The position numbers and the translations under genes are program-made. DNA of 64,000 nucleotides. Origin: Dermatophagoides farinae (lineage: Eukaryota > Arthropoda > Arachnida > Sarcoptiformes > Pyroglyphidae). The stretch is from positions 124,001 to 188,000 of the forward strand of contig NW_027461518.1 in the NCBI RefSeq assembly GCF_024713945.1, read 5' to 3'. Position 1 is the first letter of the stretch, and each line of letters opens with the position of its first letter. Below, one piece after another: positions 47,099 through 56,509 of the stretch. The notes under the pieces are model-generated. The model was not told where the DNA came from. It saw nothing but the letters and a program-made list of their open reading frames with translations, and did no database searches.

Positions 47099-48869
47099 AT
47101 GGTTTCTCTTAAAAAATTCTTTGTCGGAACTTTTGTTTCGTTTTTGGTAAAAGCGACTGTTCCTGACGTTATCGAAAATAGGGTCTTATATGTCGACTTT
47201 GGGACTAATCAACTCAACAATGAAATAACAATGTTGACTTTGAATCCTGAGTGCTTATACAATTTAAATACTACAACGGAATATAATTTGAAACTGCAAT
47301 CTGCACATAATTTTTCTCATAGAACAAATGGAAAAAACATGAGTAAAAAGTCTTCCGCGGTTCAGTCAATTATTGAAACCATAAACTACAAGCTATCTGA
47401 ACACAGCGGTATTTATTCTCGAAAGTTAATGTCATACCTCGAAACACCCATTGTTGAGTACGAGTTTTTAGAAAATGTTGACGTCTTACTAATCAAAAGT
47501 AAATCAAAAGTTGAAAATAAAATTAAACTACTGCAAATTTTAGAGTCTGTCCCATGTAATTTAGATTCACCTAGATTTGACAGATACAGACCACGGGAAA
47601 TTGACCCAAAAATAGATTTCGACGTTTTTAAAAAGTACAATGAGTACTATAACAAATGGGATCCAAAGTATCAACGAAAAGAGGAATACATAGAAATTAT
47701 CGAGTCACACTTCAACGAGCTGTCTGGTATCAAAATGTTTAAGCGCCCCAATGACCCGCAATTCTATGACCAGTGGCACTTATTCGGGCCCGATCAACTT
47801 GAAAAATATGGAACAGATGTTGTCAGCACCTGGGAAGCCATTTTAAACCATCTTTCGCAAATTTACGACCAGCCAGCCGCAGCGTTTTTTGAATATGGAC
47901 TCAACCTTGAACCTATAGAGGTAGCGTTAGTTGACAGTGGTTGCTCCATGCACAATGATTTGATCGAACGACTTGCCTACATTGAACATTGTACTTTCGG
48001 CCAAAAAACCTATTTTGACCCCGTTACTCAAAAGATAAAAGGATGTTTTGGCCACCATTTCGGTGACAACCTGCCTGACCCTACAAACGACACTGCAAAC
48101 CACGGAACACCTGCCGCTGGAATAGTTGCTGCGAAGTCAAACAACAACATTGGCATAAGCGGAATCTGTCCAAGCTGTAAGGTTGTATGTTTAAACATAG
48201 TAAACAGTAAAAACGGGAAAATCGCAACTAGCTCAATCATAAAAGCTATTGACTACATTATTGAACGCAAAATCAAAGTTTCCAACCACAGCTACGGCGG
48301 ATTCGGAAGCGACATGACAGAACAACGAGCTTTCCAAAAACTTCACAAAACTAACAACCACCTCGCTTTCACTGCAAGCGGAAACGCAGGTTGCAACATC
48401 GGTTGCAATAACTACAACTATTGCCCTCGCAAATGTCTAACCAAGAGCCACTGGACACCTGCAGAGTTCCATATTGATTCTTTAATTACTGTTGGGAGCA
48501 CAGACCGAGAAGGAAACGTTTCTATGTTCAGTAATGTAGGAGATCAAACCGTCGATTTATTCGCTCCTGGTAACAATATTGTATCACTCTCTAATTTAAG
48601 CCCCAATAAATTGGTTGTAGTGAGCGGTACCAGCTTTAGTTCGCCTATCGCTGCAGCCATAGCAGCACTACTTTGGAGTTCCATACCCACTGCTACACCA
48701 GCGCAAGTCAAAAAAGCGTTACTACTAGGCGCTATTCGATATGATCATTTGAGATGTAAGTTTATTATTGCAAAAATTATCCTTAGATTATTCCATCATT
48801 CCAGGTATTATAAACGCATTGAATTCGTATAAAATATTACAGTCTTTAGTGTTAGAAAATACATACTAA
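47099..48869 (+). CDS. Subtilisin-like serine protease, secreted, two exons
   Basis: A signal peptide (MVSLKKFFVGTFVSFLVKAT) is followed by a prodomain of about 250 residues and an S8 catalytic domain. The catalytic Asp is in LVDSGC (near 280), His in NHGTPAAG (near 336), oxyanion Asn in TASGNAGC (near 427) and Ser in SGTSFSSP (near 513). Paired cysteines suggest an extracellular enzyme. A small 3' exon encodes GIINALNSYKILQ, ending at 48869, joined by an intron starting at 48756. The acceptor is either 48786 (31 nt, matching the others) or 48804 (49 nt); both keep frame. It lacks a P domain, so it is unlike furin/kexin convertases. It could process surface or secretory proteins. Confidence 0.85.
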
Positions 48870-49056
48870 CCACCAATTGATAATTAATTGTTATAAATTT
48901 ATTATATTTTTTTAATAACAAAATTATTATTCTCAAAATAAAGCCTCTTTAAGTTTAAATAAAACGAGCAAGATAACTATATAAAATTTTCATTAATCAA
49001 GTGGACTATACACCAGCCATTTATCATTTTATATCTCACATTTTCGGACAGATTGT

Positions 49057-49470
49057 ATGTCTTTCCAACTGCACAGACTCAAGTCAGGCTGGGCCGTTGA
49101 CCAAGCAATCGTAACGGAAAAAAACAAGTTAGTTGTCGTGCGTTTCGGTCTTGACAATCACCCCAGCTGCATGATCATGGACTACATGCTCCACAAAGTT
49201 AAACCTATTGTAAGAGAACTAGCCAACATCTACACAGTCGACATTGATGACGTCCCTGACTTCAACGAAATGTATGAACTTTATGACCCACTAAACTTGA
49301 TGTTTTTTCACCGAAACAAACTAATCATGATCGATATGGGTACTGGAGACAACAATAAAATCACCGAACCTTTCAAGGATAAACAACAACTTATTGACGT
49401 TATTGAGTTAGTTTATAGAGCCGCCACCAAGGGCAAAGGTTTAGTTGCCTATGACGTTTTTCTAAAATAA
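49057..49470 (+). CDS. DIM1: U5 snRNP thioredoxin-like protein DIM1
   Basis: The 137-residue protein is an intact DIM1/TXNL4A/Dib1. It has a thioredoxin fold without catalytic cysteines: VVVRFGLDNHPSCMIMDYML replaces the CxxC strand, and the family block YELYDPLNLMFFHRNKLIM is followed by IDMGTGDNNKI. The usual VRFGHDWDPTCMKMDE pattern is recognisable although diverged. DIM1 is in the U4/U6.U5 tri-snRNP and controls its activation. Length matches the 142-residue human protein. It is a single exon and converges with the unknown gene ending at 49483, with 12 nt between stops. Confidence 0.92.
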   Translation: MSFQLHRLKSGWAVDQAIVTEKNKLVVVRFGLDNHPSCMIMDYMLHKVKPIVRELANIYTVDIDDVPDFNEMYELYDPLNLMFFHRNKLIMIDMGTGDNNKITEPFKDKQQLIDVIELVYRAATKGKGLVAYDVFLK

Positions 49471-49482
49471 ATCCGTTGCTAT

Positions 49483-50034
49483 TTAATTATTTGACAAGGA
49501 AAAATCCACATCAGCCAATTTTTCTTTGATCATCGTATCCAATCGCTCCAAAGACTGATTCAATGTAGGTTTCGTTTCAAAGTTGTATTTTTTTTTACTT
49601 ACATTGCAAAATGCATTGTCGTATAAATATTTCACATCGCAGTTTTTAACAACCCAAGAATAAGAAATCTCGTTGGGCAAATTCAATTGAAAATTTGTAC
49701 GCGTCTCAACGAGGTCACCGTTGATTGTAGTTTCATTGATTCTATTTTTTTTTAGTTTAGAATTCAAAAAGTAACCAGATATCAAAGAGTCGAACATATC
49801 ATGATACGTGTCTTCTATCATGGTTGCAGAGCTATCATCGAAAATTTCTTTTATTTTCAACTTCTCTAAGCAAGGCTCACCTAATTGATTTAATATATTT
49901 TTCTGTATCTCAAATATGACATTCCATTCTTCTGAACTGTCTTCAAGACTCTAAAATGTACTAGCATTCGCACTTACACAGACATATTGAAACCTCTCAT
50001 ACGTCTTCAAGCTTTTATATTTGCTTTCATCCAT
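49483..50034 (-). CDS. Unknown helical protein, two exons
   Basis: I do not recognise this gene. Exon 1 (MDESKYKSLKTYERFQYVC) is joined over a 27-nt intron at 49951-49977 (GTAAGT...TTTTAG) to the main frame, giving about 175 residues. A further candidate intron at 49555-49602 (48 nt, GTAAGT...ATCAG) lies in the main frame. It is a multiple of three and stop-free, so both spliced and retained forms would be readable. The protein looks helical, with leucine spacing typical of small kinetochore or complex subunits (LDTMIKEKLADVDF at the C-terminus), but no family was identified. Its stop lies 12 nt from the stop of DIM1. Confidence 0.55.
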
Positions 50035-50084
50035 TTATTCAACGCAAAAAAAAACTGATTAACTCTTATTAATATAATAAATTA

Positions 50085-51065
50085 TCAAGTCTTAAAAAGT
50101 TTGTCTATATCGTTTATTTCGGACTGTACGTCGTCAGGATGCGATATTAAGCCACAATCCTTTGTGCAGTGGTCCGAATCACATGATTTTGATTCTTCGC
50201 ATTTGTTACAGCATGCATTCTGTTTCTGCTCGCATGTCGAGTTATCGGTCTTATTTTTTTTGTCACAAGAATTTTCCGGTTCATTTTTTTTTTTAGAACT
50301 ACTTGTTTGATCATTTTCGGGCATAACTGGAGACTCACCTAGTTTAACACTTTCTGTTTCGAGTTCAACCTGAGCTTTGCCGACTTTAACGTTTCCGTTT
50401 TCGGACTTGCTTGGAGATTCGCTCGCTTTAACGCTTTCTTTTTTTTCTTCTTTAATTTTCTTTTCATCGGCTTGTTTTTCACTCTCTAAGGTATTCTTTA
50501 GTTTGTCAATTGCTTCTTTTTCAGCTAAAGAATTTTGCAATTCAATCTGTTCGGTCGAAATATCTGCTAAATCCATGTCGTTTTTAACTTCAGTTTCTAA
50601 AGTTTTTACCTTGCTATCCTGCAATTTCAATTTTTCCAATTCTTTTAATTTCTGTTCTTTTTCAGTTTCGCGCTTGGATTTTATTGCTTCCAGCATAGAC
50701 TTTTTCTCTTCTAGTTTTTCATCATCCATTTTTTTTAATTTATCTAATTTCATTTCTTCTATGGTTGCATTTTGGCGAACATCGTCCAAGTCAATTTTAG
50801 CGGCTTCAAACGCTTCAAGTGTTGCTAAATTAGCGTCATCTTCTTGATCTTTTTTTAATTCTGTTGAAGGATCAGAATATTTCTTGTTTTCCTTGCCTAA
50901 ATTTGGACTTACTGAATTTATTTTATCGATCCTTAGTCCTTTCAAATGCGGACGCTCGTTAGAATTATTAAAGTTTAAAGAAATAGTCTTTGCTCGATCT
51001 TGGTCGACTGTTAAAGACCTCACTGTCACCACCAATAAGTAATGTAAAATTAGTTTTCGCCTCAT
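50085..51065 (-). CDS. Secreted coiled-coil protein with Cys-rich tail
   Basis: The 326-residue protein starts with a likely signal peptide (MRRKLILHYLLVVTVRSLTV). A long Lys/Glu-rich coiled coil follows (residues 80-230), then a linker with short imperfect repeats (SVKASESPSKSENGNVKVG, SVKLGESPVMPEN; residues 215-260). The last 80 residues are Cys-rich, with about 11 cysteines (NACCNKCEESKSCDSDHC) and acidic and His residues. No family is recognised. Secreted coiled-coil-plus-Cys proteins are typical of surface or matrix proteins; that role is inferred. It is a single exon. Confidence 0.55.
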   Translation of the reverse strand: MRRKLILHYLLVVTVRSLTVDQDRAKTISLNFNNSNERPHLKGLRIDKINSVSPNLGKENKKYSDPSTELKKDQEDDANLATLEAFEAAKIDLDDVRQNATIEEMKLDKLKKMDDEKLEEKKSMLEAIKSKRETEKEQKLKELEKLKLQDSKVKTLETEVKNDMDLADISTEQIELQNSLAEKEAIDKLKNTLESEKQADEKKIKEEKKESVKASESPSKSENGNVKVGKAQVELETESVKLGESPVMPENDQTSSSKKKNEPENSCDKKNKTDNSTCEQKQNACCNKCEESKSCDSDHCTKDCGLISHPDDVQSEINDIDKLFKT

Positions 51066-51187
51066 TCATCAAACATTGCGCGTAAATTAAAAAATTATTC
51101 AAAAAAACAATTATTCGCCTAACTCAGATTTATTGACAGAAATGCTCGATAAATAAATCACAAAAGATTCTACAACAACAGATAAGT

Positions 51188-51959
51188 CTAAAATAATTTT
51201 AAGGGATAGCCGCGAAACTTACAGCAATTCTTCGTAAACAATATACTTTTTAACAAAAACACGATTTCTGGAATTTGATCGCAAACAGAAAACTTGTTTT
51301 GACCGAAATCGATTTTTATTAACGTGTTTAAAAGCCAATTCAAGAAAGAAGAACACAATAAATAAGTGGGATTTTTGAGTAATATAGAAGTTAATACATG
51401 TATTTCGAATTTCAAAAGCGTCAAAACAACGTCCGATAAATATAAAAAAGCCACATTTTTTTTTTGAAGCACACCAACGTCATACAATATGTCAACAAAA
51501 AATTTTTGTTGATCCTCAGATAACTCTAACGTTAACTTGTCAAAAGAAGTAAATATGTTGTACCAGAATAAACGACGACAATACCAAGGTTGCGAAACTT
51601 TTGTATGAGACGCAACGAGAATACTATTTATCTTATATTTAACAAAAAACTCGGCTTCAAAAACATCAAATTGGTAATCAACCAGCGAAATGCAATCGGA
51701 ACCAATGCAAATAGAACTTGGATCAAAATCGAAACAATCAAATTTAATGCCTTTTATAGAAGCCAACCTAGCTTCTAATGGCATTATAACATATTGAAAC
51801 TTCTGATCAGCGTAAATGTTTTTTTTTATTTGAACTAAATCCGTCGTATCAACCGAATCAAACTCAGATACAAAACAAAACTCAGAACTAGAACAAATTT
51901 TATAACAATGTAACGAATTTATTTAAAACCTACATTGTCCTTAATTGAAGTTTTTCCAT
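51188..51959 (-). CDS. Unknown protein, two exons
   Basis: I do not recognise this gene. A first exon from an ATG at 51959 (MEKLQLRTI) is joined over a 46-nt intron at 51888-51933 (GTAGGT...TTCTAG) to the main frame; the intron is the longest placed in the window and has a less typical donor. The product of about 240 residues has short hydrophobic stretches (VAFLYLSDVVLTLLKFEIHV) in a soluble-looking context and a Cys/Trp pair (QPWYCRRLFWYN). If the first exon is wrong, an internal ATG at 51784 (MPLEARLAS) would give a 198-residue protein. No function is proposed. Confidence 0.5.
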
Positions 51960-52121
51960 ATAATAAGTGCAAATAATTAAAGTTTCTTGTATGTCAAACT
52001 TTCACCAATAAATCGGAGCATATAATACGAAAACAAAAGAATTATTTGTAAAAAAAATCACATTTAAATACAAATTTTAACAAAATATTTTGTATTTTTT
52101 ATTGTAACGAAATGCCGCTAA

Positions 52122-54203
52122 ATGAGTTCAATAAATGATAATATTCCTGAAATAGAAAAATCAGAAAACTCAGCCACTACAACTTTGAACAGCGAAATTG
52201 ATAACAATAATGATATAATAGAACTCGATTTAACGAAAAAATCCGAAAAAATACAATTGTCAGACAAAAAGAGATTAGTATTCGCTTCAGACTTGAGTTG
52301 TTCAACAACAAACGCGAATGAATATAGCTTAAACCAAAAAACTTCTGACGACATTAACAGTATTACGATGGAATTGAAAACAGATTTAAAAATTGATGAA
52401 AGTACTTGCTTAATTAAAGACAATTGTGATCTGGAAGATGGAGAGATTTCAACTTATAAAACTGGAAGCACAACACTCAAGTACAACAGCGAAAACTTTG
52501 ATTTCTACACGTCAATGGTAGTGTTGAAAACAGGTCAAGCTACATCTGAGGATTATGGTACTTTAATTAATCCCTCACAAAATACATCAGAAAACAAAGG
52601 TGAAAGAGGTTTCAAAAGGATAATTTCTCAACTGAGAAGTTTGAGATCCAATAATAATAACCAAGCTGAACCTGTTGAAGAAAATTTAGACGATAATAAA
52701 CTTGAGCGAAAACAAGAAAACGTATTTGCTTTATTAGAAATGAATTCAGACAAAAGTGATAACGAAGAGTCTGTGTCTCAGGCATTTACATCGCCTAGAG
52801 AGGAGAGTGATTTGGAGGACGAAATCAATAGTTATTCTAGCATATGCGCAACTTTATCGTCATCTGAATCGTATGAAGTAAACATTGATAAATTCATGCA
52901 TAGAGCTAAACCAATTTCATCAATGCCATTTTCAAACTTCATGTTCAAACCAAATTGCCCTGTAGCCACATCTTGGCGCGAAAAAATCGGAACCGATATC
53001 ACAAAACTCTCATTTAGAGAAAGACTACACGAAGAGCTACTAGCTTTCGTTGGTTCAATCGATCTGACTTCATCTGACGATCATCATAGACAACAAATTT
53101 TTGCTGTTATAGTCCAACTGGCTTCGCGACTCTGGCGGCATTGTAAAATTATCACATTTGGTTCTTACGCAACCGGACTGTCTTTAAGAGATGGAGACAT
53201 TGACATATGTCTGCAAAACGTTCCTGTTCAGGGTAATCACCCCCATTCACTTTATGTATTAAAATCGCATTTATCTAGAATGCCTTGGTTTTGTTCAAAC
53301 ATCCACATAATAAACAAGGCAAAGGTTCCACTCTTAAGATTCACGCACGTTTCTTCTAAAATAAACGTTGACATCAGTTTAAACGTCGATTCTGCAATAT
53401 CGAGTACTTTTTTCATCAAAAACTACTTGTCTTTTTTAGCTCCCATGAGACCACTTATTTTATTTTTAAAATACATTCTGAAAATGAATGATTGGGCTGA
53501 TACGTATACTGGAGGAATTGGGAGCTTTTTGCTGTTTGTTATGTTATCTTTCCATTTCCAGCGTGAGTACTTAAATAATGAAAACTCTGCCGTAATTAAT
53601 CCCACTAATACTTCTAAACATTTCAAAGTTTTGAATAACTACTTTACTAAATTCGTGAATTATGAAGACACGTATCGAAACCTCGGAATAGAGTTGATTG
53701 CTTTTTTAAAACGATACGTCTCATTCGACTACCTTAACGAATCTATTGATCTCACTTCTAAAACTGGTACCAATAAAATAAATAAAATATTTTATGACGA
53801 TTATGCTGATATTAGTGAATTCAGATTTTCGATTATCTCTCCTATTTCGAAAAACGAAGACATTGGCAAGAAAACCTTTCAGATCCACGAAATTATTTGT
53901 TATTTCAAAAGACTTATCGATAGAATACAGTATATTAGTGAATTAGAACTTTATTATTTAGAAAACAATGACACAAACACTTTAAACCAAATAAGAGAAA
54001 AATCTATTCTCAGCTTTGTCTTCAGTGACATTGACCTTAACTATCATAACAAATTCAAACCCAAAACTCCAAATTTTACAGAGTACGACGTTTACAAACC
54101 ACACACGTTACCAGAAATTACAAAAAAACATTTCAAAGAAGCCAAACAACTAATTGATGAATTACTAGTGGAAAATAATTACAAATCTAGGTATTCAAAG
54201 TGA
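52122..54203 (+). CDS. Non-canonical poly(A) polymerase / terminal uridylyltransferase (TRF4/TUT type)
   Basis: The 693-residue protein has a disordered, acidic 260-residue N-terminus. Its nucleotidyltransferase domain carries the GS helix TFGSYATGLSL near 347 and the metal-binding DGDIDICL near 357-364. The third Asp lies in INVDISLN near 416. The central PAP-associated domain follows (GGIGSFLLFVMLSFH near 465 and the NYEDTYRNLGIELIAFLKRY block). Enzymes of this family add A or U tails to RNAs in nucleus or cytoplasm (TRF4/PAPD5, TUT4/7, Cid1). I cannot choose a subfamily without modelling; no zinc finger is evident. It is a single exon and converges with the ZSWIM7-like gene, with 24 nt between stops. 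Confidence 0.85.
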   Translation: MSSINDNIPEIEKSENSATTTLNSEIDNNNDIIELDLTKKSEKIQLSDKKRLVFASDLSCSTTNANEYSLNQKTSDDINSITMELKTDLKIDESTCLIKDNCDLEDGEISTYKTGSTTLKYNSENFDFYTSMVVLKTGQATSEDYGTLINPSQNTSENKGERGFKRIISQLRSLRSNNNNQAEPVEENLDDNKLERKQENVFALLEMNSDKSDNEESVSQAFTSPREESDLEDEINSYSSICATLSSSESYEVNIDKFMHRAKPISSMPFSNFMFKPNCPVATSWREKIGTDITKLSFRERLHEELLAFVGSIDLTSSDDHHRQQIFAVIVQLASRLWRHCKIITFGSYATGLSLRDGDIDICLQNVPVQGNHPHSLYVLKSHLSRMPWFCSNIHIINKAKVPLLRFTHVSSKINVDISLNVDSAISSTFFIKNYLSFLAPMRPLILFLKYILKMNDWADTYTGGIGSFLLFVMLSFHFQREYLNNENSAVINPTNTSKHFKVLNNYFTKFVNYEDTYRNLGIELIAFLKRYVSFDYLNESIDLTSKTGTNKINKIFYDDYADISEFRFSIISPISKNEDIGKKTFQIHEIICYFKRLIDRIQYISELELYYLENNDTNTLNQIREKSILSFVFSDIDLNYHNKFKPKTPNFTEYDVYKPHTLPEITKKHFKEAKQLIDELLVENNYKSRYSK

Positions 54204-54227
54204 AGACTTTTTTTACGGCTGGTTGAG

Positions 54228-54687
54228 TCAGTCAAAAATATCTGTAAGCGAGTATTCCAATTGCTTATTTGTAGTTTTTTTTGTTCTAATTAAAACGTAA
54301 ATTAAATGACTACATAGTCCTACCTGCTTTAAAAATTCATCATTTTTTTTGGCTTTTGCTTTTAGACACAAGCTACAATAAAAAGGTAAAACTAAAAAGA
54401 ATTGATCGGCGTCAGCAACCCGGTATGCATTATTTGATTGTATTATATTTATTTTTACAATTCCTAAATTGATGTTGATTATTTCAAGATCGAATTTTTT
54501 TCTAAAAAATATTAGTAAAAAAACATACAGTAGTAGCTTTTCAATTGAATTTTTTTGAACCAATGATGAAAGAAAATTTAACCTATTATAAACATCCCTA
54601 AAAATAACTTTTTCATTAAACACACCACTCGGTTTCAATTTTCCAATTTTCAAGAATCGAACCTAATATTAAATTTTGTTGATCCAT
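54228..54687 (-). CDS. SWIM zinc finger protein (ZSWIM7/SWS1-like), two exons
   Basis: An ATG at 54687 (MDQQNLILGSILENWKIETE) opens a first exon joined by a 28-nt intron at 54598-54625 (GTGTGT...TTTTAG) to the main frame, giving about 143 residues. That matches ZSWIM7 (140). The arrangement NSIEKLLLYVF, strands, then FYCSLCLKAK and a later CSHLIYVLI, and a final TNKQLEYSLTDIF mirrors ZSWIM7 (CSC..., CKHLLAVYL, DKQLTDILL). The first cysteine pair is C-x-x-C instead of C-x-C. ZSWIM7/SWS1 is a Shu-complex subunit aiding RAD51 in recombination. Its start lies 37 nt from the start of the divergent NDH2 gene. Confidence 0.45.
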
Positions 54688-54724
54688 AAAAATATTATTT
54701 ATATTTATAGGTAACCGCTCAAAT

Positions 54725-56476
54725 ATGAATGATTTCACTGATATTCCATATTTAAAGCTCACTTTTTCTAAGCTAGTAGATCCGAATAAAAGGTATTCGA
54801 AATTATGGACAAATGTTCTGAACAAATTAAAAAAAAATTCGAATGAGGCCGACAGTAAAAAAGAAAATGTAACTGTTTTAGGATCCGGATGGGCGAGTAC
54901 TACTTTTATTAAAAACCTTGATCCTAAATTATATCATGTGACACTAATATCCCCCCGTCCTTGGTTCACTATGACACCACTGTTAACAGCAGCGATCAGT
55001 GGACGAATAGGACTCCGTACTGTGATCAGTCCAGTCAGTCGTTATCTTTTTAAATATCCCAAGCGTGGATTTGAATTGATCAAGGGTGAAGCAGTTGATT
55101 ACTTAGGAAACAATACAATAAAAATAAAGACGAACTGCAACGAAGAAAAAATTCATAAATACGATAAACTAGTCATTGGTGTTGGTTCTGTTACGAACAC
55201 TTTTAGCATACCTGGAGTGGAAAAGCAAGTTAGTTTTCTAAAAACTATTGACGACGTTAGAGAAATCAGAGAAAAACTGTTTAATAACTTTGCCATAGCC
55301 AAAAACAGCAACCTTAGCCCAAAAGAAAAAGAAAAGCTTCTCAGTATCGCTATTGTAGGTGGTGGATTTGCTGGTGTAGAAACAGCGTTTGAACTACAAA
55401 ATCTAATAGAAACAGACCTGAAATTTATGTATCCAGATGAAGCTAAGTTTGCGAAAATATCTATTGTCGAAATGTTGCCTAACATGTTACCGATTTGTGA
55501 AAAATCAGTAAGTGAATTTGCAAACAAAACACTCGATCAACAAAAAATAAAGCGTTACAACAACTGCCGAGTGACGTCGGTTGACGCCGATGCGATTAAT
55601 GTTGTAGACAAAAGCTCTACGAGTTTCAAGATCCCGGCTTCACAAGTCATTTGGGTTAGTGGAATAATGCAAACATCTTTTGTAAAAAAACTTATTGATA
55701 AAATTGAACAACAAAAAGATAATCGATTCTTACTAGTAAATCCAGACTTGTCAGTCGTCGGAACTAAAGATATGTACGCTTTTGGAGATTGTTCTCGTCT
55801 AACTGTCAAGCCTTTAAGCTCAATAGTTAACGATCTGTTGGAAAAAGCAAAATCTGAAAATATCAACTTGTCAAACTGCAAAAGATTTATAAAGAATGTG
55901 TCAGAAATGTTAGTTTACAAAAACAATTATGTTCAACTACACAAAAACTATTTGAAGGACGTTTTAACTGATATACCAAATCTACCAGCGAATAAAGAAA
56001 CTTTACAAACATCACTAACTCAAATCGATAAAATGTACTCACCGCCTGGACCCACCGCACAGTCTGCATTTCAAGCAGGTCAATATTTGTCAAATAAGTT
56101 TAATTTGGGTAAAAAGAATCCTTTCAACTTGTTCGTTGCTCCATTTGCAGCTTTCAACTTTGGAACGATGACATATGTTGGTAAAAACGATGCAATTATT
56201 CAATATAATATCAGTAAATCATTGGCAAACAAGTTTAAGTTTTCTTCTATACTTTCAAATTTGTTAGTTGAGAGGAAAAAACCAATTATCGCAAAATTCG
56301 GTGGGTTTGGTACTGAATATATGCGACAGGGATATTATTTTACAAAACAAGTGAGCAGTTGGAATAAATTTTTAACTATCGGAGATTTGATCAAGTCTAA
56401 ATTTTCGTTAAGTGATTTAGTATCAGATGTAAATGAATCCTCTATTAATTATCATAGAAATTCAATTATAAACTAA
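54725..56476 (+). CDS. NDH2: Type II (alternative) NADH:ubiquinone oxidoreductase
   Basis: The 583-residue flavoprotein has the FAD-binding dinucleotide motif VLGSGWAST (residues 51-59). A ISPRPWFTMTPLL quinone-side block follows, then the NADH motif AIVGGGFAGVETAFE near 212, and the FAD tail motif MYAFGDC near 355. A GPTAQSAFQAGQYLS block lies near 445. NDH2 enzymes oxidise NADH on the inner mitochondrial membrane without pumping protons and often replace complex I in parasites. The first 45 residues could be a targeting peptide. It starts at the ATG at 54725; the 37-nt spacer to the divergent ZSWIM7-like gene leaves little room for a promoter. It converges with the helicase gene, with 33 nt between stops. 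Confidence 0.88.
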   Translation: MNDFTDIPYLKLTFSKLVDPNKRYSKLWTNVLNKLKKNSNEADSKKENVTVLGSGWASTTFIKNLDPKLYHVTLISPRPWFTMTPLLTAAISGRIGLRTVISPVSRYLFKYPKRGFELIKGEAVDYLGNNTIKIKTNCNEEKIHKYDKLVIGVGSVTNTFSIPGVEKQVSFLKTIDDVREIREKLFNNFAIAKNSNLSPKEKEKLLSIAIVGGGFAGVETAFELQNLIETDLKFMYPDEAKFAKISIVEMLPNMLPICEKSVSEFANKTLDQQKIKRYNNCRVTSVDADAINVVDKSSTSFKIPASQVIWVSGIMQTSFVKKLIDKIEQQKDNRFLLVNPDLSVVGTKDMYAFGDCSRLTVKPLSSIVNDLLEKAKSENINLSNCKRFIKNVSEMLVYKNNYVQLHKNYLKDVLTDIPNLPANKETLQTSLTQIDKMYSPPGPTAQSAFQAGQYLSNKFNLGKKNPFNLFVAPFAAFNFGTMTYVGKNDAIIQYNISKSLANKFKFSSILSNLLVERKKPIIAKFGGFGTEYMRQGYYFTKQVSSWNKFLTIGDLIKSKFSLSDLVSDVNESSINYHRNSIIN

Positions 56477-56509
56477 ATTTAAATACATAAAAACCGTATT
56501 ATAAAAATA

